A stretch of DNA of 64,000 bases from Cognatundibacterium rugosum (GCF_014284365.1 NZ_JACOGG010000003.1:62001-126000), one strand, 5' to 3'; numbered from the stretch's first letter, positions 39,551 to 50,809 are shown. The notes: generated by a model from the sequence alone, not told the origin. Numbers and translations: made by a program.

Positions 39551-39588
39551 CGGGGCAGAGGTTGATTCCTATGCCCCGTTTTGTTTTC
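39551..39588 (+). terminator. terminator-like hairpin between rplT and pheS
   Basis: CGGGGCA (39551-39557) pairs with TGCCCCG (39572-39578), followed by TTTTGTTTTC. A further hairpin, GATGCGGTC (39518-39526) with GACTGCATC (39535-39543), lies just upstream. It could end the rplT message partially or act as an attenuator for pheST. Confidence 0.55.
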
Positions 39589-39627
39589 AGCTCATTATTT
39601 CAGCTTCTATGTAAGCGGGAACAACGC

Positions 39628-40644
39628 ATGAACCCATTAGATCAAATCGTCAGCCAGGCATGTGCTGATTTTCTGGCGGCCGTGGATGCCGCTGCACTGG
39701 AAAATGCTAAGGCCTTATACCTGGGCAAAAGTGGCCAGATTACCGAACAGATGAAGAGCCTGGGGAAATTATCCCCGGATGAGCGTAAGACACAGGGCGC
39801 GATTATTAATGCCGCCAAAGTGCAGATAGAAAATGCCTTGACTGAGCGCCGTGAAGCCTTGGCCAATGCGCAATTGCAGGCGCGCCTGAGCGCGGAAGCA
39901 ATTGATGTGAGCTTACCTGGCCGTGGCCGTGGCGTGGGTGGTATCCATCCCGTCATGCGTACCTGGCAAAGGGTGGAAGAGATTTTCCGTTCTATCGGTT
40001 TCGATGTGGCAGATGGCCCGGAAATAGAAACCGACTGGACTAATTTTACTGCACTGAACAGCCCGGAAAATCATCCGGCGCGTTCTATGCAGGATACCTT
40101 CTATGTGGATGGTAATGATAGTCAGGGTAAGCAGTTACTTCTGCGTACTCATACCAGTCCTATGCAGGTGCGTTATGCACGTATGAATAAGCCGCCGATC
40201 AAGGTGATTGCACCCGGCCGTACCTATCGCGTTGACAGCGACGCGACGCATTCGCCTATGTTCCATCAGGTCGAAGGTTTGTGGATCGCAGAAGACATTA
40301 GCTTTGCTGATCTGAAGGGCGTGTATCTGAACTTTGTGAAAGCCTTTTTTGAGACCGATGATTTGCAGGTGCGTTTCCGTCCGTCTTATTTTCCGTTCAC
40401 TGAACCTTCGGCTGAGATCGATATTGCCTTTGGCAGTGGTCCATTGAAAGGTCGCTGGCTGGAAGTGTCCGGTTCAGGACAGGTTCATCCTGCCGTGATC
40501 CGTAACATGGGTCTGGATCCTGAAAAATATATAGGTTTTGCGTTTGGTTCGGGTCTGGAACGTCTGACGATGTTGCGTTACGGTGTCAACGATCTGCGAC
40601 TGTTTTATGAAGGTGATTTGCGCTTCCTGAAGCAATTTAACTGA
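39628..40644 (+). CDS. pheS: phenylalanine--tRNA ligase subunit alpha
   Basis: PheS is the catalytic subunit of the heterotetrameric PheRS. The start at 39628 (MNPLDQIV) is chosen by family alignment, giving 338 residues; the longer in-frame frame runs through the terminator hairpin. An N-terminal coiled coil (1-90) contacts tRNA; the class II core shows [26 protein letters not shown] and the C-terminal [14 protein letters not shown] motif 3. Confidence 0.96.
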   Translation: MNPLDQIVSQACADFLAAVDAAALENAKALYLGKSGQITEQMKSLGKLSPDERKTQGAIINAAKVQIENALTERREALANAQLQARLSAEAIDVSLPGRGRGVGGIHPVMRTWQRVEEIFRSIGFDVADGPEIETDWTNFTALNSPENHPARSMQDTFYVDGNDSQGKQLLLRTHTSPMQVRYARMNKPPIKVIAPGRTYRVDSDATHSPMFHQVEGLWIAEDISFADLKGVYLNFVKAFFETDDLQVRFRPSYFPFTEPSAEIDIAFGSGPLKGRWLEVSGSGQVHPAVIRNMGLDPEKYIGFAFGSGLERLTMLRYGVNDLRLFYEGDLRFLKQFN

Positions 40645-40809
40645 CGTAAGATGCCGGCCCCTTGGTTCCCGCTATTTCAGGCCCCTGGTGAATCCAGTCA
40701 TGCTTTGATTGCCACGCCTTACCGGAACTGAGTTGCCTGAATCTTATGATGAAATCTGAATCAATCTGAACGCCAGGCGTTCAAACATCCAACATTAGAC
40801 GGCTGAATT

Positions 40810-43236
40810 ATGCAATTTTCTGAAAACTGGCTCCGTACTATGGTCGATCCGAAGATGACTTCGGATGAGTTGTCCCATTTGTTGACCATGTCTGGTTTAG
40901 AGGTGGAAGAAGTGGAGCCAGTCGCTCCTCCTTTCACCAATGTCGTGGTCGCAGAGATCCGCGAAATCAACAAGCATCCGGATGCCGATCGCCTGAATGT
41001 ATGCCAGGTCGATGTCGGTACCGGCACCTTGCTCAACATCGTATGTGGTGCACCAAATGTGCGTGTCGGTATGCGTGTTCCTTGTGCCGTGGCTGGTGCT
41101 GTATTGCCGCCAGGCCCGGATGGTAAGCCTTTCCTGATCAAGGTTGGCAAGCTGCGTGGCGTCGAGTCGCAAGGTATGTTGTGCTCTGCACGTGAGTTGA
41201 AATTGTCGGAAGATCACGGCGGTTTGATGGATTTGCCATCGGACGCACCGGTTGGACAGAATTTCCGTGATTACTACCAGCTCAATGATTTGAAGTTCAC
41301 GATCAAGCTGACACCAAATAAGGCAGACTGTTTGTCTGTACTGGGTGTGGCACGTGAAGTGTCTGCATTGACCGGCACGCCTTTGCATTTGCCGACGACT
41401 AAAGAATTGCCAGTTACCCTGACTGAAAAATTAGCCGTCAAGGTCAGTGCACCTGATCTGTGTGGTCGTTTCTGTGGTCGCGTGATTCGTGGAGTCAATG
41501 CAAAAGCAGAGACTCCGGACTGGATGAAGCAGCGCCTGGAGCGCAGTGGTCAGCGTCCGATTTCTGCCTTGGTCGACATTTCCAATTATGTGATGCTGGA
41601 ATTAGGTCGTCCTACCCATGTGTTTGATCTGGACAAAATCCAGGGCGGCCTGGAAGTGCGTTGGGGTAAGGCGGGTGAATCGCTCAAACTCTTGAACGGC
41701 AATACCGTCGATGTGGATGAGTGGGTCGGCGTCATTGCGGATGAAAAAGAAATCGAATCCCTGGCCGGTATCATGGGCGGTGACTCGACAGCGGTCACAC
41801 TCGATACACAAAACATCTATCTGGAAGCCGCTTTCTGGTGGCCCTCTGCGATACAGGGACGTGCGCGTCGCTATAACTTCTCTACTGATGCAGCCCACCG
41901 CTTTGAGCGCGGCGTGGATTTTGAAAACATCGTCGAGCATATCGAGCGCATCAGTGCCTTGATCGTTGAAATTTGCGGTGGCATTGAACAGGTCAAACTG
42001 GGGCCCGTAGATGATCAGATCATACAATTGCCACAGCGTAGTCCGGTTAAACTGCGTACTGCACGTGCGCAAAAAGTGATAGGCGTTGCGCTGACCGATG
42101 CGCAGATCGCTGACATCTTTACTCGTCTGAATCTGCAATTCACCCATCAGGAGGGTGAGTTCCTGGTGACGCCACCTTCCTATCGTTTCGACATTGAAAT
42201 CGAAGAAGATTTGATCGAAGAAGTCGCACGCGTGTATGGCTTTGAAAATATCCCGGCCTTGCCACCGGTGGCTGCGAATGCGATGTTGATTGCGCCTGAA
42301 AATCAGCGTTCCTTATTTGCGATCCGCCGATTGATCGCTGATCAGGATTACCAGGAAGTGATCAACTACAGTTTTGTAGAAGAAGCCTGGGAAAAGGATT
42401 TCGCTGGTAATGCTGCACCTATACGTGTCGTCAATCCTATCGCCAGTCAGATGAGTGTCATGCGCACGAATTTGCTGGGCAGTCTGATTGCAAATGCCAG
42501 ATACAATCTGAACCGTAAAGTCAGCCGTGTCCGTATTTTTGAAATGGGCGCAGTCTATTTGCGTGACGCAGCCGTACAGGATGGTCCATTAAGCGTCGCA
42601 GGCTATCATCAGCCTAAGCATTTAGCGGCGTTGGCGTATGGCCCGGTCGCCGAAGAGCAATGGGGCATGGCCGCACGAAATGCGGATTTCTTTGACGTGA
42701 AAGCAGATCTGGAAGCATTGTTTGCACCGCAGACTTTAAAGTTCATCAAAGATGAGCATGTGGCCTTGCATCCTGGTCGTAGTGCGCGCATCGAGCTGGC
42801 CGGAAAAGTGATAGGCTTTATCGGTGAATTGCACCCTCGTCTGCAGCAGAAGTATGACTTGCCGCTGGCACCGGTTGTGTTCGAGGTAGAAATTTCTGCC
42901 TTGCAAACTGTGCAGGTGCCGGTGTATCAGGAAATATCAAAATTCCAGGCCGTGTCACGTGATCTGGCACTGGTGGTGAAACAAGATATTCCGGCGCAAC
43001 ATCTGGCAGATGCTTTCGCTGCAGAGATACAAAAAAATCCAGCTTGCCATATCGTGCAGTCGGTTGCCTTGTTCGATGAATATCGCGGCAAAGGCCTGGC
43101 TGAAGATGAGAAAAGCCTTGCTTTCCGGTTTAGCTTGCAAGATACTCAATCTACCTTGCAGGATGATCGTGTTGAAGCGGCGATGTCAGCTTTGACAGCG
43201 GCGGCTGCGGCGCAGTATGCTGCGAAATTGCGTTAA
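40810..43236 (+). CDS. pheT: phenylalanine--tRNA ligase subunit beta
   Basis: PheT is the beta subunit with editing and tRNA recognition. It has 808 residues: start [12 protein letters not shown], tRNA-binding (EMAP-like) domain about 40-150, B3/B4 editing domain about 210-380, B5 domain about 400-475, class II-like core, and the C-terminal ferredoxin-fold anticodon-binding domain ([18 protein letters not shown]). It is separated from pheS by 165 bases without a clear terminator; ihfA follows after 42 bases. Confidence 0.96.
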   Translation: MQFSENWLRTMVDPKMTSDELSHLLTMSGLEVEEVEPVAPPFTNVVVAEIREINKHPDADRLNVCQVDVGTGTLLNIVCGAPNVRVGMRVPCAVAGAVLPPGPDGKPFLIKVGKLRGVESQGMLCSARELKLSEDHGGLMDLPSDAPVGQNFRDYYQLNDLKFTIKLTPNKADCLSVLGVAREVSALTGTPLHLPTTKELPVTLTEKLAVKVSAPDLCGRFCGRVIRGVNAKAETPDWMKQRLERSGQRPISALVDISNYVMLELGRPTHVFDLDKIQGGLEVRWGKAGESLKLLNGNTVDVDEWVGVIADEKEIESLAGIMGGDSTAVTLDTQNIYLEAAFWWPSAIQGRARRYNFSTDAAHRFERGVDFENIVEHIERISALIVEICGGIEQVKLGPVDDQIIQLPQRSPVKLRTARAQKVIGVALTDAQIADIFTRLNLQFTHQEGEFLVTPPSYRFDIEIEEDLIEEVARVYGFENIPALPPVAANAMLIAPENQRSLFAIRRLIADQDYQEVINYSFVEEAWEKDFAGNAAPIRVVNPIASQMSVMRTNLLGSLIANARYNLNRKVSRVRIFEMGAVYLRDAAVQDGPLSVAGYHQPKHLAALAYGPVAEEQWGMAARNADFFDVKADLEALFAPQTLKFIKDEHVALHPGRSARIELAGKVIGFIGELHPRLQQKYDLPLAPVVFEVEISALQTVQVPVYQEISKFQAVSRDLALVVKQDIPAQHLADAFAAEIQKNPACHIVQSVALFDEYRGKGLAEDEKSLAFRFSLQDTQSTLQDDRVEAAMSALTAAAAAQYAAKLR

Positions 43237-43278
43237 GTTCTTGCTTGTGCTGTTACGTAACCTGAGAGAAGTTTGATA

Positions 43279-43692
43279 ATGAATGATGTACATTCCGCTG
43301 AATTTCAGTCAGTACTGGATGCGGATCTGAATCGTGCCATGCAGGCGGCCAGAGCGCGCTCGCAGGCGGAAAAAGAATTACCTACCCTGACTAAGGCTGA
43401 ACTGGCTGAACTTTTGTTTGAGCAAGTTGGCCTGAACAAGCGTGAAGCCAAGGACATGGTAGAGACTTTTTTCGTCGAAATCCGGGATGCGCTGGAGCGT
43501 GGCGAGGCAGTTAAGTTATCGGGCTTTGGCAATTTCCAGTTGCGTGACAAGCCACAGCGCCCGGGGCGCAATCCTAAAACTGGCGAGGAAATCCCGATCA
43601 CGGCACGCCGTGTCGTGACTTTCCATGCCAGCCAAAAGCTTAAAGGTATGGTTGATGACACCAGTGGGCAAAACCTTGCTCACGCTGCTTAA
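43279..43692 (+). CDS. ihfA: integration host factor subunit alpha
   Basis: IhfA is half of the DNA-bending IHF heterodimer. The HU/IHF domain spans about residues 38-130 ([45 protein letters not shown], with the DNA-intercalating Pro). The total of 137 residues exceeds the usual 95-105, because of an N-terminal extension of about 36 residues. The ATG at 43279 follows GAGAGAAG. A TTG two codons upstream is less likely. Position after pheT is conserved across proteobacteria. Confidence 0.94.
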   Translation: MNDVHSAEFQSVLDADLNRAMQAARARSQAEKELPTLTKAELAELLFEQVGLNKREAKDMVETFFVEIRDALERGEAVKLSGFGNFQLRDKPQRPGRNPKTGEEIPITARRVVTFHASQKLKGMVDDTSGQNLAHAA

Positions 43693-43701
43693 TGTGAATG
43701 T

Positions 43702-44076
43702 ATGACGGAAATCAGGATAGAAACTCAGGCTTTGCCCGCTATCCCGGCAAAGCGTTATTTCACGATTGGCGAAGTCAGTGAACTTTGTGGCGTTAAGCCA
43801 CATGTGCTGCGCTACTGGGAGCAGGAATTTTCCCAGCTCAAACCGGTCAAGCGACGCGGTAACCGACGTTATTATCAGCACCATGAAGTTCTGTTGGTAA
43901 GACGCATCCGCGAATTGCTATACGATCAGGGTTTCACCATCAGTGGCGCAAGAAATAAACTGGGTTCTCACGGTGGGCGTGCCAACGCGCAAGCAGAGGC
44001 ACCAGTGGAACCACAAGTCAGCCTGCATCAGATACGGGATGAGTTAAAAGCGGTTCTGGCTTTGCTCGGTAGCTAA
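43702..44076 (+). CDS. MerR family transcriptional regulator
   Basis: This 124-residue regulator has a winged HTH of the MerR type at residues 18-85 (YFTIGEVSELCGVKPHVLRYWEQEF, then RRGNRRYYQ). The metal-binding cysteines and long dimerisation helix of metal sensors are absent, and the C-terminus is short. It is commonly found directly after ihfA in proteobacteria; its target is unknown. A strong terminator follows. Confidence 0.88.
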   Translation: MTEIRIETQALPAIPAKRYFTIGEVSELCGVKPHVLRYWEQEFSQLKPVKRRGNRRYYQHHEVLLVRRIRELLYDQGFTISGARNKLGSHGGRANAQAEAPVEPQVSLHQIRDELKAVLALLGS

Positions 44077-44095
44077 AACTGATCAGCTAAATAAG

Positions 44096-44131
44096 AAAAC
44101 GGTACTGTGTTTTACAGTACCGTTTTTTTTG
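44096..44131. terminator. bidirectional terminator after the MerR gene
   Basis: AAAACGGTACTGT (44096-44108) pairs with ACAGTACCGTTTT (44114-44126), and the T-run continues. It serves the converging chemoreceptor gene too. Confidence 0.87.
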
Positions 44132-44158
44132 CCCTTCAGTGTTTGCCTCCTCAGGCAA

Positions 44159-46165
44159 TTATGATCTTGCGACACGCAGTTTTTGATTGCGTAGAGCAGC
44201 CTGGTGGCCGCTGTGTTTTCTTGGTGCGGTTGCGTGTGCGACTGTTGTGGCAGCATGCTCCTGAATGCGGAAGGCACTGACTGCTTTGCTGAGCGTTGCT
44301 GCATTCTGCTCTAACTGCTCTGTAGAGAATTTTGCCTGCTCGACCAGGCTGGCATTTTCCTGGGTTAGTTGGTCGATGTTGCTAATTGCCGTATTGACGC
44401 TGGATATGCCTGCGCTTTGTTCCTGACTGGCGTTGGCCACATGATGAATCAGACTCGATACCTGCGCCACATTTTCTGCGATATCCTGCATCGTTTTGCC
44501 AGCGCTATTAATCAGGGTACTGCCTTTTTTGACTTCCGCACCCGAGGAGTCGATCAGATGTTTAATTTCTTTGGCAGCGTTCGCACTGCGTTGCGCCAGA
44601 TTTCTGACTTCGCTCGCCACCACCGCAAAGCCGCGTCCTTCTTGTCCGGCGCGTGCTGCTTCCACTGCTGCGTTCAGGGCCAGAATATTGGTCTGGAATG
44701 CAATGCTATCCATCACACCTATGATTTCAGAAATCTTCTTAGAGCTGCTGGTAATGCTTTGCATCGATTCGATCGCGTTGCTCATTACTTGCAAGCCTTC
44801 CTGTACACTTTGTGCTGAGCCGCTGACTAGCTGACTGGCCTGGGCCAGATTTGCTGCGTTATCCCTGGTGGTGGTGGTCAATTGTTCCACCGCGCTCGCG
44901 GTTTCTTCCAGTGAGCCAGCCTGACTTTCGGTGCGGCCAGACAGATCACTGTTATCCTGATGAATTTTCTTGGTGATGGTATCGATGCTGTCAGCATTCA
45001 GGCGTATATCTGCCACCAGGCTGCCCAGGCCGCTCTTCATGTGATTCACAGCGCTTAGCAGTTGTGATATCTCATCTTTACCGGCTTGTACCTGATCCGG
45101 TACCAGATCGCCAGATGCGGTTTTTTGTATGCTGGCGGTGAGCTGCAGGATGTCGCGTGACAGTGCAAAATAAATCCCCGCCAGCAGATAAGTCGCGACT
45201 GCGATCAATGCAAAAATTCCTGCAAACATACGGTAAATTTTCCAGTCCAGTGCAGCTACTACTTGTGTCAGCCGGTTTTGTATTAAAGCGGCAAGCTTTT
45301 GGTTTTGCTCAGCAATCTGGTTTGCTGCTACGACGCCCGCGGTGAAAAACTCCGCCCCCGAACTTTGATTTACTGAGGCTAGCACTTCGTCTTGAGCACG
45401 TGCGAAAAATTTGTCGCTCTCCAGCAGCGCAGCACGTATCGACTGCAATGCTGGTTTGAGTTCACTTTGTCCCTGTTCTAGTGTGTTTAGCTGCTCTAGT
45501 AATTGTTTTTGCTCCGATTTGAAGTTCATGAGCAGGGAATTCAGCATGACGTCCTCTCCCGCTTCGAACAGTCCGCTGTCGATATAAGCCGCGCCGCGCG
45601 CAGTCATTATCATTAGCTTTTCTTCCAGCATTGGAAGTGAGCGTAGCTGTATCGTCAATAATTGATTGCTTGTGATGTTGGTATCCAGATTCAGCTTGCT
45701 ATCGTTAGCCAGTTGGTGCGACAACTGATCAAGCATCTCGAGAAATTGGGTATGATTTTGAAAATTTTGAGCTGGTTTGCTATTGCTTTGTGCGGAGATC
45801 AGACTTTGCCAACCTGTTTTGAACTTGTCTGGCAGCGATGAAGACTGCAGTTGTTCATGAATTTGTTTTTCCAGGCTATGGAGCTTGTCGGTGATTTGCT
45901 TATTGCCCTGAGCTTGCATATGGCTCAATGCACGGTGTTGCCGCACGCTTGATTGAATCTGGTTGTGCGCCTGGATTTCACTCAATGCCGAGAGTTTTTC
46001 TCGTGCAATCGCACCCTCAGTGCGCATCTCCAGAAACAGCAAGCCAACCACGATCAACAGTGGGATCGCAAAGCTGATGGCGACAAAAGCGACTTTATGC
46101 GTAATGCGGAAGTGTTGCATCAGACGCATGGCGGGGGAGAGTATCGTGAGCAGGGCGGTTGTCAT
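44159..46165 (-). CDS. methyl-accepting chemotaxis protein
   Basis: This 668-residue transmembrane chemoreceptor has a conventional layout. First membrane helix about 24-46, a periplasmic helical sensor of about 260 residues, second membrane helix about 312-336, HAMP domain, then a signalling domain with [27 protein letters not shown]-like tip and ARNLAQRS-like neighbours ([10 protein letters not shown]). The C-terminus lacks the pentapeptide for CheR docking. ATG codons at 46165, 46129 and 46120 are all possible starts; none has a good Shine-Dalgarno. Ligand unknown. Confidence 0.9.
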   Translation of the reverse strand: MTTALLTILSPAMRLMQHFRITHKVAFVAISFAIPLLIVVGLLFLEMRTEGAIAREKLSALSEIQAHNQIQSSVRQHRALSHMQAQGNKQITDKLHSLEKQIHEQLQSSSLPDKFKTGWQSLISAQSNSKPAQNFQNHTQFLEMLDQLSHQLANDSKLNLDTNITSNQLLTIQLRSLPMLEEKLMIMTARGAAYIDSGLFEAGEDVMLNSLLMNFKSEQKQLLEQLNTLEQGQSELKPALQSIRAALLESDKFFARAQDEVLASVNQSSGAEFFTAGVVAANQIAEQNQKLAALIQNRLTQVVAALDWKIYRMFAGIFALIAVATYLLAGIYFALSRDILQLTASIQKTASGDLVPDQVQAGKDEISQLLSAVNHMKSGLGSLVADIRLNADSIDTITKKIHQDNSDLSGRTESQAGSLEETASAVEQLTTTTRDNAANLAQASQLVSGSAQSVQEGLQVMSNAIESMQSITSSSKKISEIIGVMDSIAFQTNILALNAAVEAARAGQEGRGFAVVASEVRNLAQRSANAAKEIKHLIDSSGAEVKKGSTLINSAGKTMQDIAENVAQVSSLIHHVANASQEQSAGISSVNTAISNIDQLTQENASLVEQAKFSTEQLEQNAATLSKAVSAFRIQEHAATTVAHATAPRKHSGHQAALRNQKLRVARS

Positions 46166-46589
46166 TGCAGATGTGTGTGAGGGTGAAACTTGATTTTCGG
46201 CAATATTAGTTACGAAATGTTACAGTGCGATGACGCAAGCTTGGGTTCCGTGAGAAATTCAGGAAATAGATTTTGAATTGTCGGAAAATCTTCTGTCAGG
46301 ATTGGGCATTCTTAGCGAATGGCATGGTGCAAGAATTTCTTACTGGAAAGGTGGGGGCTTGCGTAATCGTGGCCAGGAGAATGAGTGTTGGGAAAAAGCT
46401 GGCCACAACTTTAGCCGCAACAATTACTCACTCAGATTACGCAAGTTGAGATGCGATCAGACTGGATAAAGCAGAAGTGTTACTGGGAATATGCCGCCAT
46501 ACTGAAGCAGACTGGCTGCGGTGTCTGTCTATGCCATATAAATGGCAGTTGTGACGAGCAGAGGTATATTGATCAGATATGCCACGCTG
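46166..46589. other. intergenic region between the chemoreceptor and the tRNA-Asn cluster
   Basis: These are 424 bases without a credible gene. A 63-codon frame on the plus strand (46278-46469) lacks a ribosome site and any recognisable feature. The main structure is the nested inverted repeat at 46358-46445. Confidence 0.5.
46358..46445. repeat. nested inverted repeat, candidate structured element
   Basis: CTTGCGTAATC (46358-46368) and GATTACGCAAG (46435-46445) are perfect 11-base arms. Directly inside, GTGGCCA (46369-46375) pairs with TGGCCAC (46400-46406). No T-run follows on either strand. It may be a non-coding RNA, a small non-autonomous element or a regulatory hairpin. Confidence 0.55.
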
Positions 46590-46622
46590 AAAAAAAGGCT
46601 TAACACCACAGATGTTAAGCCC
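46590..46622 (-). terminator. terminator of the last tRNA-Asn gene
   Basis: On the reverse strand GGGCTTAAC pairs with GTTAAGCC, followed by seven T residues, just after the 3' end of the tRNA at 46630. Confidence 0.8.
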
Positions 46623-46629
46623 TTGAATT

Positions 46630-46705
46630 TGGCTCCCCGACCTGGACTCGAACCAGGGACCTGCGGATTAACAGTCCGTCGCTCTACCGACTGAGCTATC
46701 AGGGA
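46630..46705 (-). tRNA. tRNA-Asn(GTT), copy 1
   Basis: This 76-base tRNA has acceptor TCCCTGA/TCGGGGA, anticodon loop TGTTAAT with anticodon GTT, T-arm GGTTCGAGTCC and encoded CCA. It is identical to the other two copies. The upstream reverse strand offers TTGAAA and TATCTT 17 bases apart as its promoter. Confidence 0.97.
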
Positions 46706-46821
46706 ACAGAAGATAAGACTATCTTCAAAACTTTTCAATCAATGCTGCGAGTGATTTTTTTCTTAAGTTCACTGCTTACTTTGTCACTTTGCTTTTCTTC
46801 AGCGTATACCGCGCCCCGAAG

Positions 46822-46850
46822 AAAAAGGGCTTAACGATGAAGTTAAGCCC
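46822..46850 (-). terminator. terminator after tRNA-Asn copy 2
   Basis: On the reverse strand GGGCTTAAC (46850-46842) pairs with GTTAAGCCC (46836-46828) over a short loop, then a T-run. It is nearly the same hairpin as after copy 1. Confidence 0.78.
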
Positions 46851-46857
46851 TTGAATT

Positions 46858-46933
46858 TGGCTCCCCGACCTGGACTCGAACCAGGGACCTGCGGATTAAC
46901 AGTCCGTCGCTCTACCGACTGAGCTATCAGGGA
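46858..46933 (-). tRNA. tRNA-Asn(GTT), copy 2
   Basis: Identical in all 76 positions to copies 1 and 3. Followed by its own terminator. Confidence 0.97.
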
Positions 46934-47007
46934 ATAGAAGATTTGATGATCTTCGGTAAACTTTATATAGTGATTGGTTTCAAGTTCACTACCTACTTTG
47001 AATTCTG

Positions 47008-47083
47008 TGGCTCCCCGACCTGGACTCGAACCAGGGACCTGCGGATTAACAGTCCGTCGCTCTACCGACTGAGCTATCAGGGA
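47008..47083 (-). tRNA. tRNA-Asn(GTT), copy 3 (first transcribed)
   Basis: Identical to the other copies. No terminator lies between it and copy 2, so the two are probably made from one transcript or from separate promoters in the 74-base spacer. Confidence 0.97.
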
Positions 47084-47139
47084 ACAGAGACAAAAATTAT
47101 ATGCTTCGCAGCCATTCTTGTCAACAGCAGCCTACATAA

Positions 47140-48354
47140 TTACAGCACACTGGCAATCGCTGTAATCACCTTATCGATGTTTTTGCTGTTCAGGGCCGCG
47201 ACACAAATGCGTCCGGTATCGACGGCGTAAATCGAGTTTGTTTCACGCAGTTTACCTACCTGTTCCTTGCTCAGCCCGGAATAAGAGAACATACCGCGTT
47301 GCTGCATCACGAAGTCAAACTGATGTGCCGGCGCCTGTTCCTTGAGTTTGCTGACAAAAGCAGCGCGCATTTCGCGGATACGAACACGCATGCCCGCCAG
47401 CTCATCTTCCCACAGCTGACGCAGTTCCGGTGTGGACAGTACGGTTGCCACGACCTGGCCGCCATGGGATGGCGGGTTGGAGTAATTGGTACGGATGACA
47501 CGTTTCAGTTGCGACATGATACGGCCCGCTTCTTCTGCACTCGCAGCCACGATGCTGAGTGCGCCTACCCGTTCACCGTACAGGGAGAAGGACTTAGAGA
47601 ACGAGTTGGAGACAAACAAGGGGCCGCCGGCCGCTGCAAAACGACGCACCACCTGGCCATCTGCCTCAATGCCGTCGCCAAAGCCTTGATACGCCATATC
47701 CAGGAAAGGAATCAGGCCACGGGTCGTGACGACTTCAATAATTTGGGTCCATTGATCATTGCTGAGGTCAGCACCGGTTGGGTTATGACAGCATGCATGC
47801 AGCAACACGATCGAGGCTTGGGGCATCGCCTGCAATGCGGCCAGCATCGCCTCGAAGTTCACGCCACGCGTATTGGCATCGTAGTACGGATATGTATTGA
47901 CGGTAAAACCAGCAGATTCAAACAAAGCGCGATGATTTTCCCAGCTTGGATCACTGATATACACCTGGGATTGCGGGCTAAAGCGCTGCAGAAAGTCGGC
48001 ACCCAGCTTGAGTGCACCGGTACCGCCTATTGCCTGAGCAGTGATGGCACGTTTTTCAGTCACCACGGCACTGTCCGCGCCAAATACCAGATCCTGCACG
48101 GCACGATCATAGGCAGCCAGGCCTTCGATAGGCAAATAGGTGCGTGGCGCGTATTTTTCTATCAACAGTGCCTCTGCTTTTTTGACACATTCGAGTAAAG
48201 GTACTTTGCCATTGTCGTCATAATAGACACCAACCCCAAGATTGACTTTGGCCGGTTTTTGATCGGCATTGAATGCCTCGGTAATGCCAAGGATAGGGTC
48301 GCGCGGTGCCATTTCGATGGCGGAAAACAGAGCGGAAGAAGCTGGAGCAGTCAT
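47140..48354 (-). CDS. tyrB: aromatic/aspartate-type amino acid aminotransferase
   Basis: This is a PLP-dependent class I aminotransferase of the AspC/TyrB subgroup. From the ATG at 48354 it has 404 residues; a TTG 36 bases upstream is an alternative. KVNLGVGVYYDDNGKVP lies near the start, LLHACCHNPTGAD and FLDMAYQGFGDG bind PLP, and SNSFSKSFSLYGERVG has the Schiff-base Lys. The family covers both aspartate and aromatic substrates; preference cannot be read here. It is divergent from uvrB, an arrangement common in Burkholderiales. Confidence 0.9.
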   Translation of the reverse strand: MTAPASSALFSAIEMAPRDPILGITEAFNADQKPAKVNLGVGVYYDDNGKVPLLECVKKAEALLIEKYAPRTYLPIEGLAAYDRAVQDLVFGADSAVVTEKRAITAQAIGGTGALKLGADFLQRFSPQSQVYISDPSWENHRALFESAGFTVNTYPYYDANTRGVNFEAMLAALQAMPQASIVLLHACCHNPTGADLSNDQWTQIIEVVTTRGLIPFLDMAYQGFGDGIEADGQVVRRFAAAGGPLFVSNSFSKSFSLYGERVGALSIVAASAEEAGRIMSQLKRVIRTNYSNPPSHGGQVVATVLSTPELRQLWEDELAGMRVRIREMRAAFVSKLKEQAPAHQFDFVMQQRGMFSYSGLSKEQVGKLRETNSIYAVDTGRICVAALNSKNIDKVITAIASVL

Positions 48355-48612
48355 CGTGATAATATGAAATGTTTCTGCCGTTGCCGGCAAACAGGTTGGA
48401 ATGAAATAACAATGCGTTACGGCCAGGGCTTACGCAAACAATGATTCCGGCAAGGTATGCAGAGCAAAACACAGAAAAACAGTACGGGTAGTACCTAGGG
48501 TGGCGCAGGGTAGGGCGCGCGTGTCGGTTTTGCGTAAATCCTCTGAGAGCAGAGTCAGCCTGTTGGCTGGCAATGCTGATAAACAGCTTATTTTAACAAA
48601 GGTATGGGTACC

Positions 48613-50718
48613 ATGGCAGTCGCACCAGTGAATTCAGTTGCTTTATCTGATGAATTCGATGAGGAGAAGTTTATTTCTTTCCCGGATTCCCCATTTCAGT
48701 TGTATCAGATCTTCCCGCCGGCGGGTGATCAGCCTGCCGCCATCGGGCAATTAACAGAGGGCGTGCATGATGGCTTGTTTTTCCAGACGCTGCTGGGGGT
48801 GACCGGTTCTGGTAAAACTTACACCATGGCGAATGTGATCGCGCGTTGCGGGCGACCAGCCATTATTTTTGCACCCAATAAAACCCTGGCGGCCCAGTTA
48901 TACAGCGAATTCAGGGAGTTTTTCCCGCGTAACGCGGTGGAATACTTCGTGTCTTACTATGATTACTATCAACCTGAAGCCTATGTGCCTCAGCGCGACC
49001 TGTTCATTGAAAAAGATTCAGCAATCAATGAACATATCGAGCAGATGCGCCTGTCCTGTACTAAGTCACTCATGGAAAGACGGGATGTGATTATCGTAGC
49101 GACCGTGTCGGCAATTTACGGTATCGGTAATCCCAACGAATATCACAAAATGATATTAACCCTCAGAGCGCGCGACAAGGTCAGTCAGCGCGACCTGATC
49201 GCCCGGCTGATCCAGATGCAGTACAGCCGCAATGAAGTCGACTTTGGCCGTGGTACTTTCCGGGTGCGTGGCGATACCATCGATATTTTCCCGGCTGAAC
49301 ATGCAGAACTGGCAGTCAGGGTGGAAATGTTCGACGATGAAATCGAAAATCTGCAGTTGTTTGATCCCTTAACTGGCCGGGTTAAGCAAAAAATCCCACG
49401 TTTTACGGTATATCCCGGTTCACACTACGTGACACCGCGTGAAACTGTGCTGCGGGCGATAGAATCGATTAAGGACGAATTGCGTGAACGGCTGGACTTC
49501 TTCCGTCGCGAAAACAAGCTGATTGAAGAACAGCGTATCGAACAGCGTACCCGTTTCGATCTCGAAATGATGGCTGAAATCGGCTTTACCAAGGGTATAG
49601 AAAACTACTCCCGCCATCTGAGTGGCGCCAAGCCAGGTGAGCCACCGCCAACTCTGGTTGATTATCTGCCACCTGATGCGCTGATGTTCCTCGATGAATC
49701 CCATGTGCTGACCGGACAGTTGAACGGCATGTATAACGGCGACCGTGCTCGAAAAACTAATCTGGTCGACTATGGCTTCAGGCTGCCTTCTGCGCTGGAT
49801 AACCGGCCACTGAAGTTTGCCGAATTTGAAAGCAAGATGCGGCAAACCGTATTTGTCTCGGCTACACCGGGTGATTACGAGCATGAGCACGCCGATCAGA
49901 CCGTAGAGCAGGTGGTGCGGCCGACCGGACTGGTTGACCCTGAGATTGAAGTCCGTCCGGCCCTGACGCAGGTGGATGATCTGATGGGCGAAATCACTGA
50001 GCGTATCCGCAAGAATGAGCGGGTGCTGGTGACCACGCTGACTAAGCGTATGTCAGAGCAACTGACCGATTTTTTGGGTGAAAATGGTATCAAGGTGCGT
50101 TATCTGCACAGTGATATTGATACTGTCGAGCGGGTCGAGATTATCCGTGATCTGCGTCTTGGTACCTTCGATGTGCTGGTCGGGATCAATCTGCTGCGTG
50201 AGGGCCTGGATATTCCCGAGGTGTCGCTGGTCGCGATTCTGGACGCGGACAAAGAAGGCTTTTTGCGTTCAGAGCGCAGCCTGATTCAAACCATAGGCCG
50301 CGCCGCGCGGAATTTGCATGGTAAGGCTATCCTGTATGCCGATCGTGTGACTGACTCTATGCGGCGCGCGATCGATGAAACTGAGCGGCGTCGTCACAAA
50401 CAACTGGCCTTTAATGCGGCCAATAATATTACGCCAACTGGCATACGCAAGCAGATCAAAGACATCATCGATGGTGTTTATAATCCTCAGGAAGCCCGAG
50501 GGGATATGGCGGTGGCTCAGGAGCAGGCCAAGTACGAAGTGATGAGCGAGAAGCAGATCAGTCGCGAAATCAAAAAACTGGAAAAACAAATGCTGGAGCA
50601 CGCGAAAAATCTGGAGTTTGAAAAAGCGGCTCAGGTCCGTGATCAGCTCGCGCATCTGAAGGAATTGTTGTTCGGCGCAGGCGGGCATGATGCATTGTCT
50701 GTCATCGCAGGGAAATAG
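48613..50718 (+). CDS. uvrB: excinuclease ABC subunit B
   Basis: UvrB is the damage-verifying helicase-like subunit of nucleotide excision repair. Walker [15 protein letters not shown] (near residue 60), the beta-hairpin with [19 protein letters not shown] box FLDESHV, helicase motifs VSATPGDYE and QTIGRAARN, and the C-terminal UvrC-binding domain. An ATG at 48604 gives 704 residues, but AAAGG lies one base before it; the ATG at 48613 is better spaced (701 residues). No SOS-type CTGT-N8-ACAG box was seen upstream. Confidence 0.96.
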   Translation: MAVAPVNSVALSDEFDEEKFISFPDSPFQLYQIFPPAGDQPAAIGQLTEGVHDGLFFQTLLGVTGSGKTYTMANVIARCGRPAIIFAPNKTLAAQLYSEFREFFPRNAVEYFVSYYDYYQPEAYVPQRDLFIEKDSAINEHIEQMRLSCTKSLMERRDVIIVATVSAIYGIGNPNEYHKMILTLRARDKVSQRDLIARLIQMQYSRNEVDFGRGTFRVRGDTIDIFPAEHAELAVRVEMFDDEIENLQLFDPLTGRVKQKIPRFTVYPGSHYVTPRETVLRAIESIKDELRERLDFFRRENKLIEEQRIEQRTRFDLEMMAEIGFTKGIENYSRHLSGAKPGEPPPTLVDYLPPDALMFLDESHVLTGQLNGMYNGDRARKTNLVDYGFRLPSALDNRPLKFAEFESKMRQTVFVSATPGDYEHEHADQTVEQVVRPTGLVDPEIEVRPALTQVDDLMGEITERIRKNERVLVTTLTKRMSEQLTDFLGENGIKVRYLHSDIDTVERVEIIRDLRLGTFDVLVGINLLREGLDIPEVSLVAILDADKEGFLRSERSLIQTIGRAARNLHGKAILYADRVTDSMRRAIDETERRRHKQLAFNAANNITPTGIRKQIKDIIDGVYNPQEARGDMAVAQEQAKYEVMSEKQISREIKKLEKQMLEHAKNLEFEKAAQVRDQLAHLKELLFGAGGHDALSVIAGK

Positions 50719-50776
50719 CGTGCAGACCCAGCCATAAAGAATGGTCATGACGTATGCACGACATGTTTTTTTAAAT

Positions 50777-50809
50777 AAAAATCCCGGCTAAAAACAAGCC
50801 GGGATTTTT
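50777..50809. terminator. bidirectional terminator after uvrB
   Basis: AAAAATCCCGGCT pairs with AGCCGGGATTTTT around a short A-rich loop (a perfect GC-rich stem with A and T runs on the two sides). Confidence 0.87.

Noticed and set aside
39519-39614. Possible pheM-like leader peptide before pheS
   Set aside because: A 31-residue frame exists, but its two Phe codons lie after the hairpin rather than before it, and no ribosome site is present.
46278-46469. 63-codon plus-strand frame in the gap after the chemoreceptor
   Set aside because: It spans the inverted repeat, has no start context or domain, and its composition looks random.
48391-48612. SOS (LexA) box upstream of uvrB
   Set aside because: No CTGT-N8-ACAG spacing was found; the CTGT and ACAG present are too far apart.
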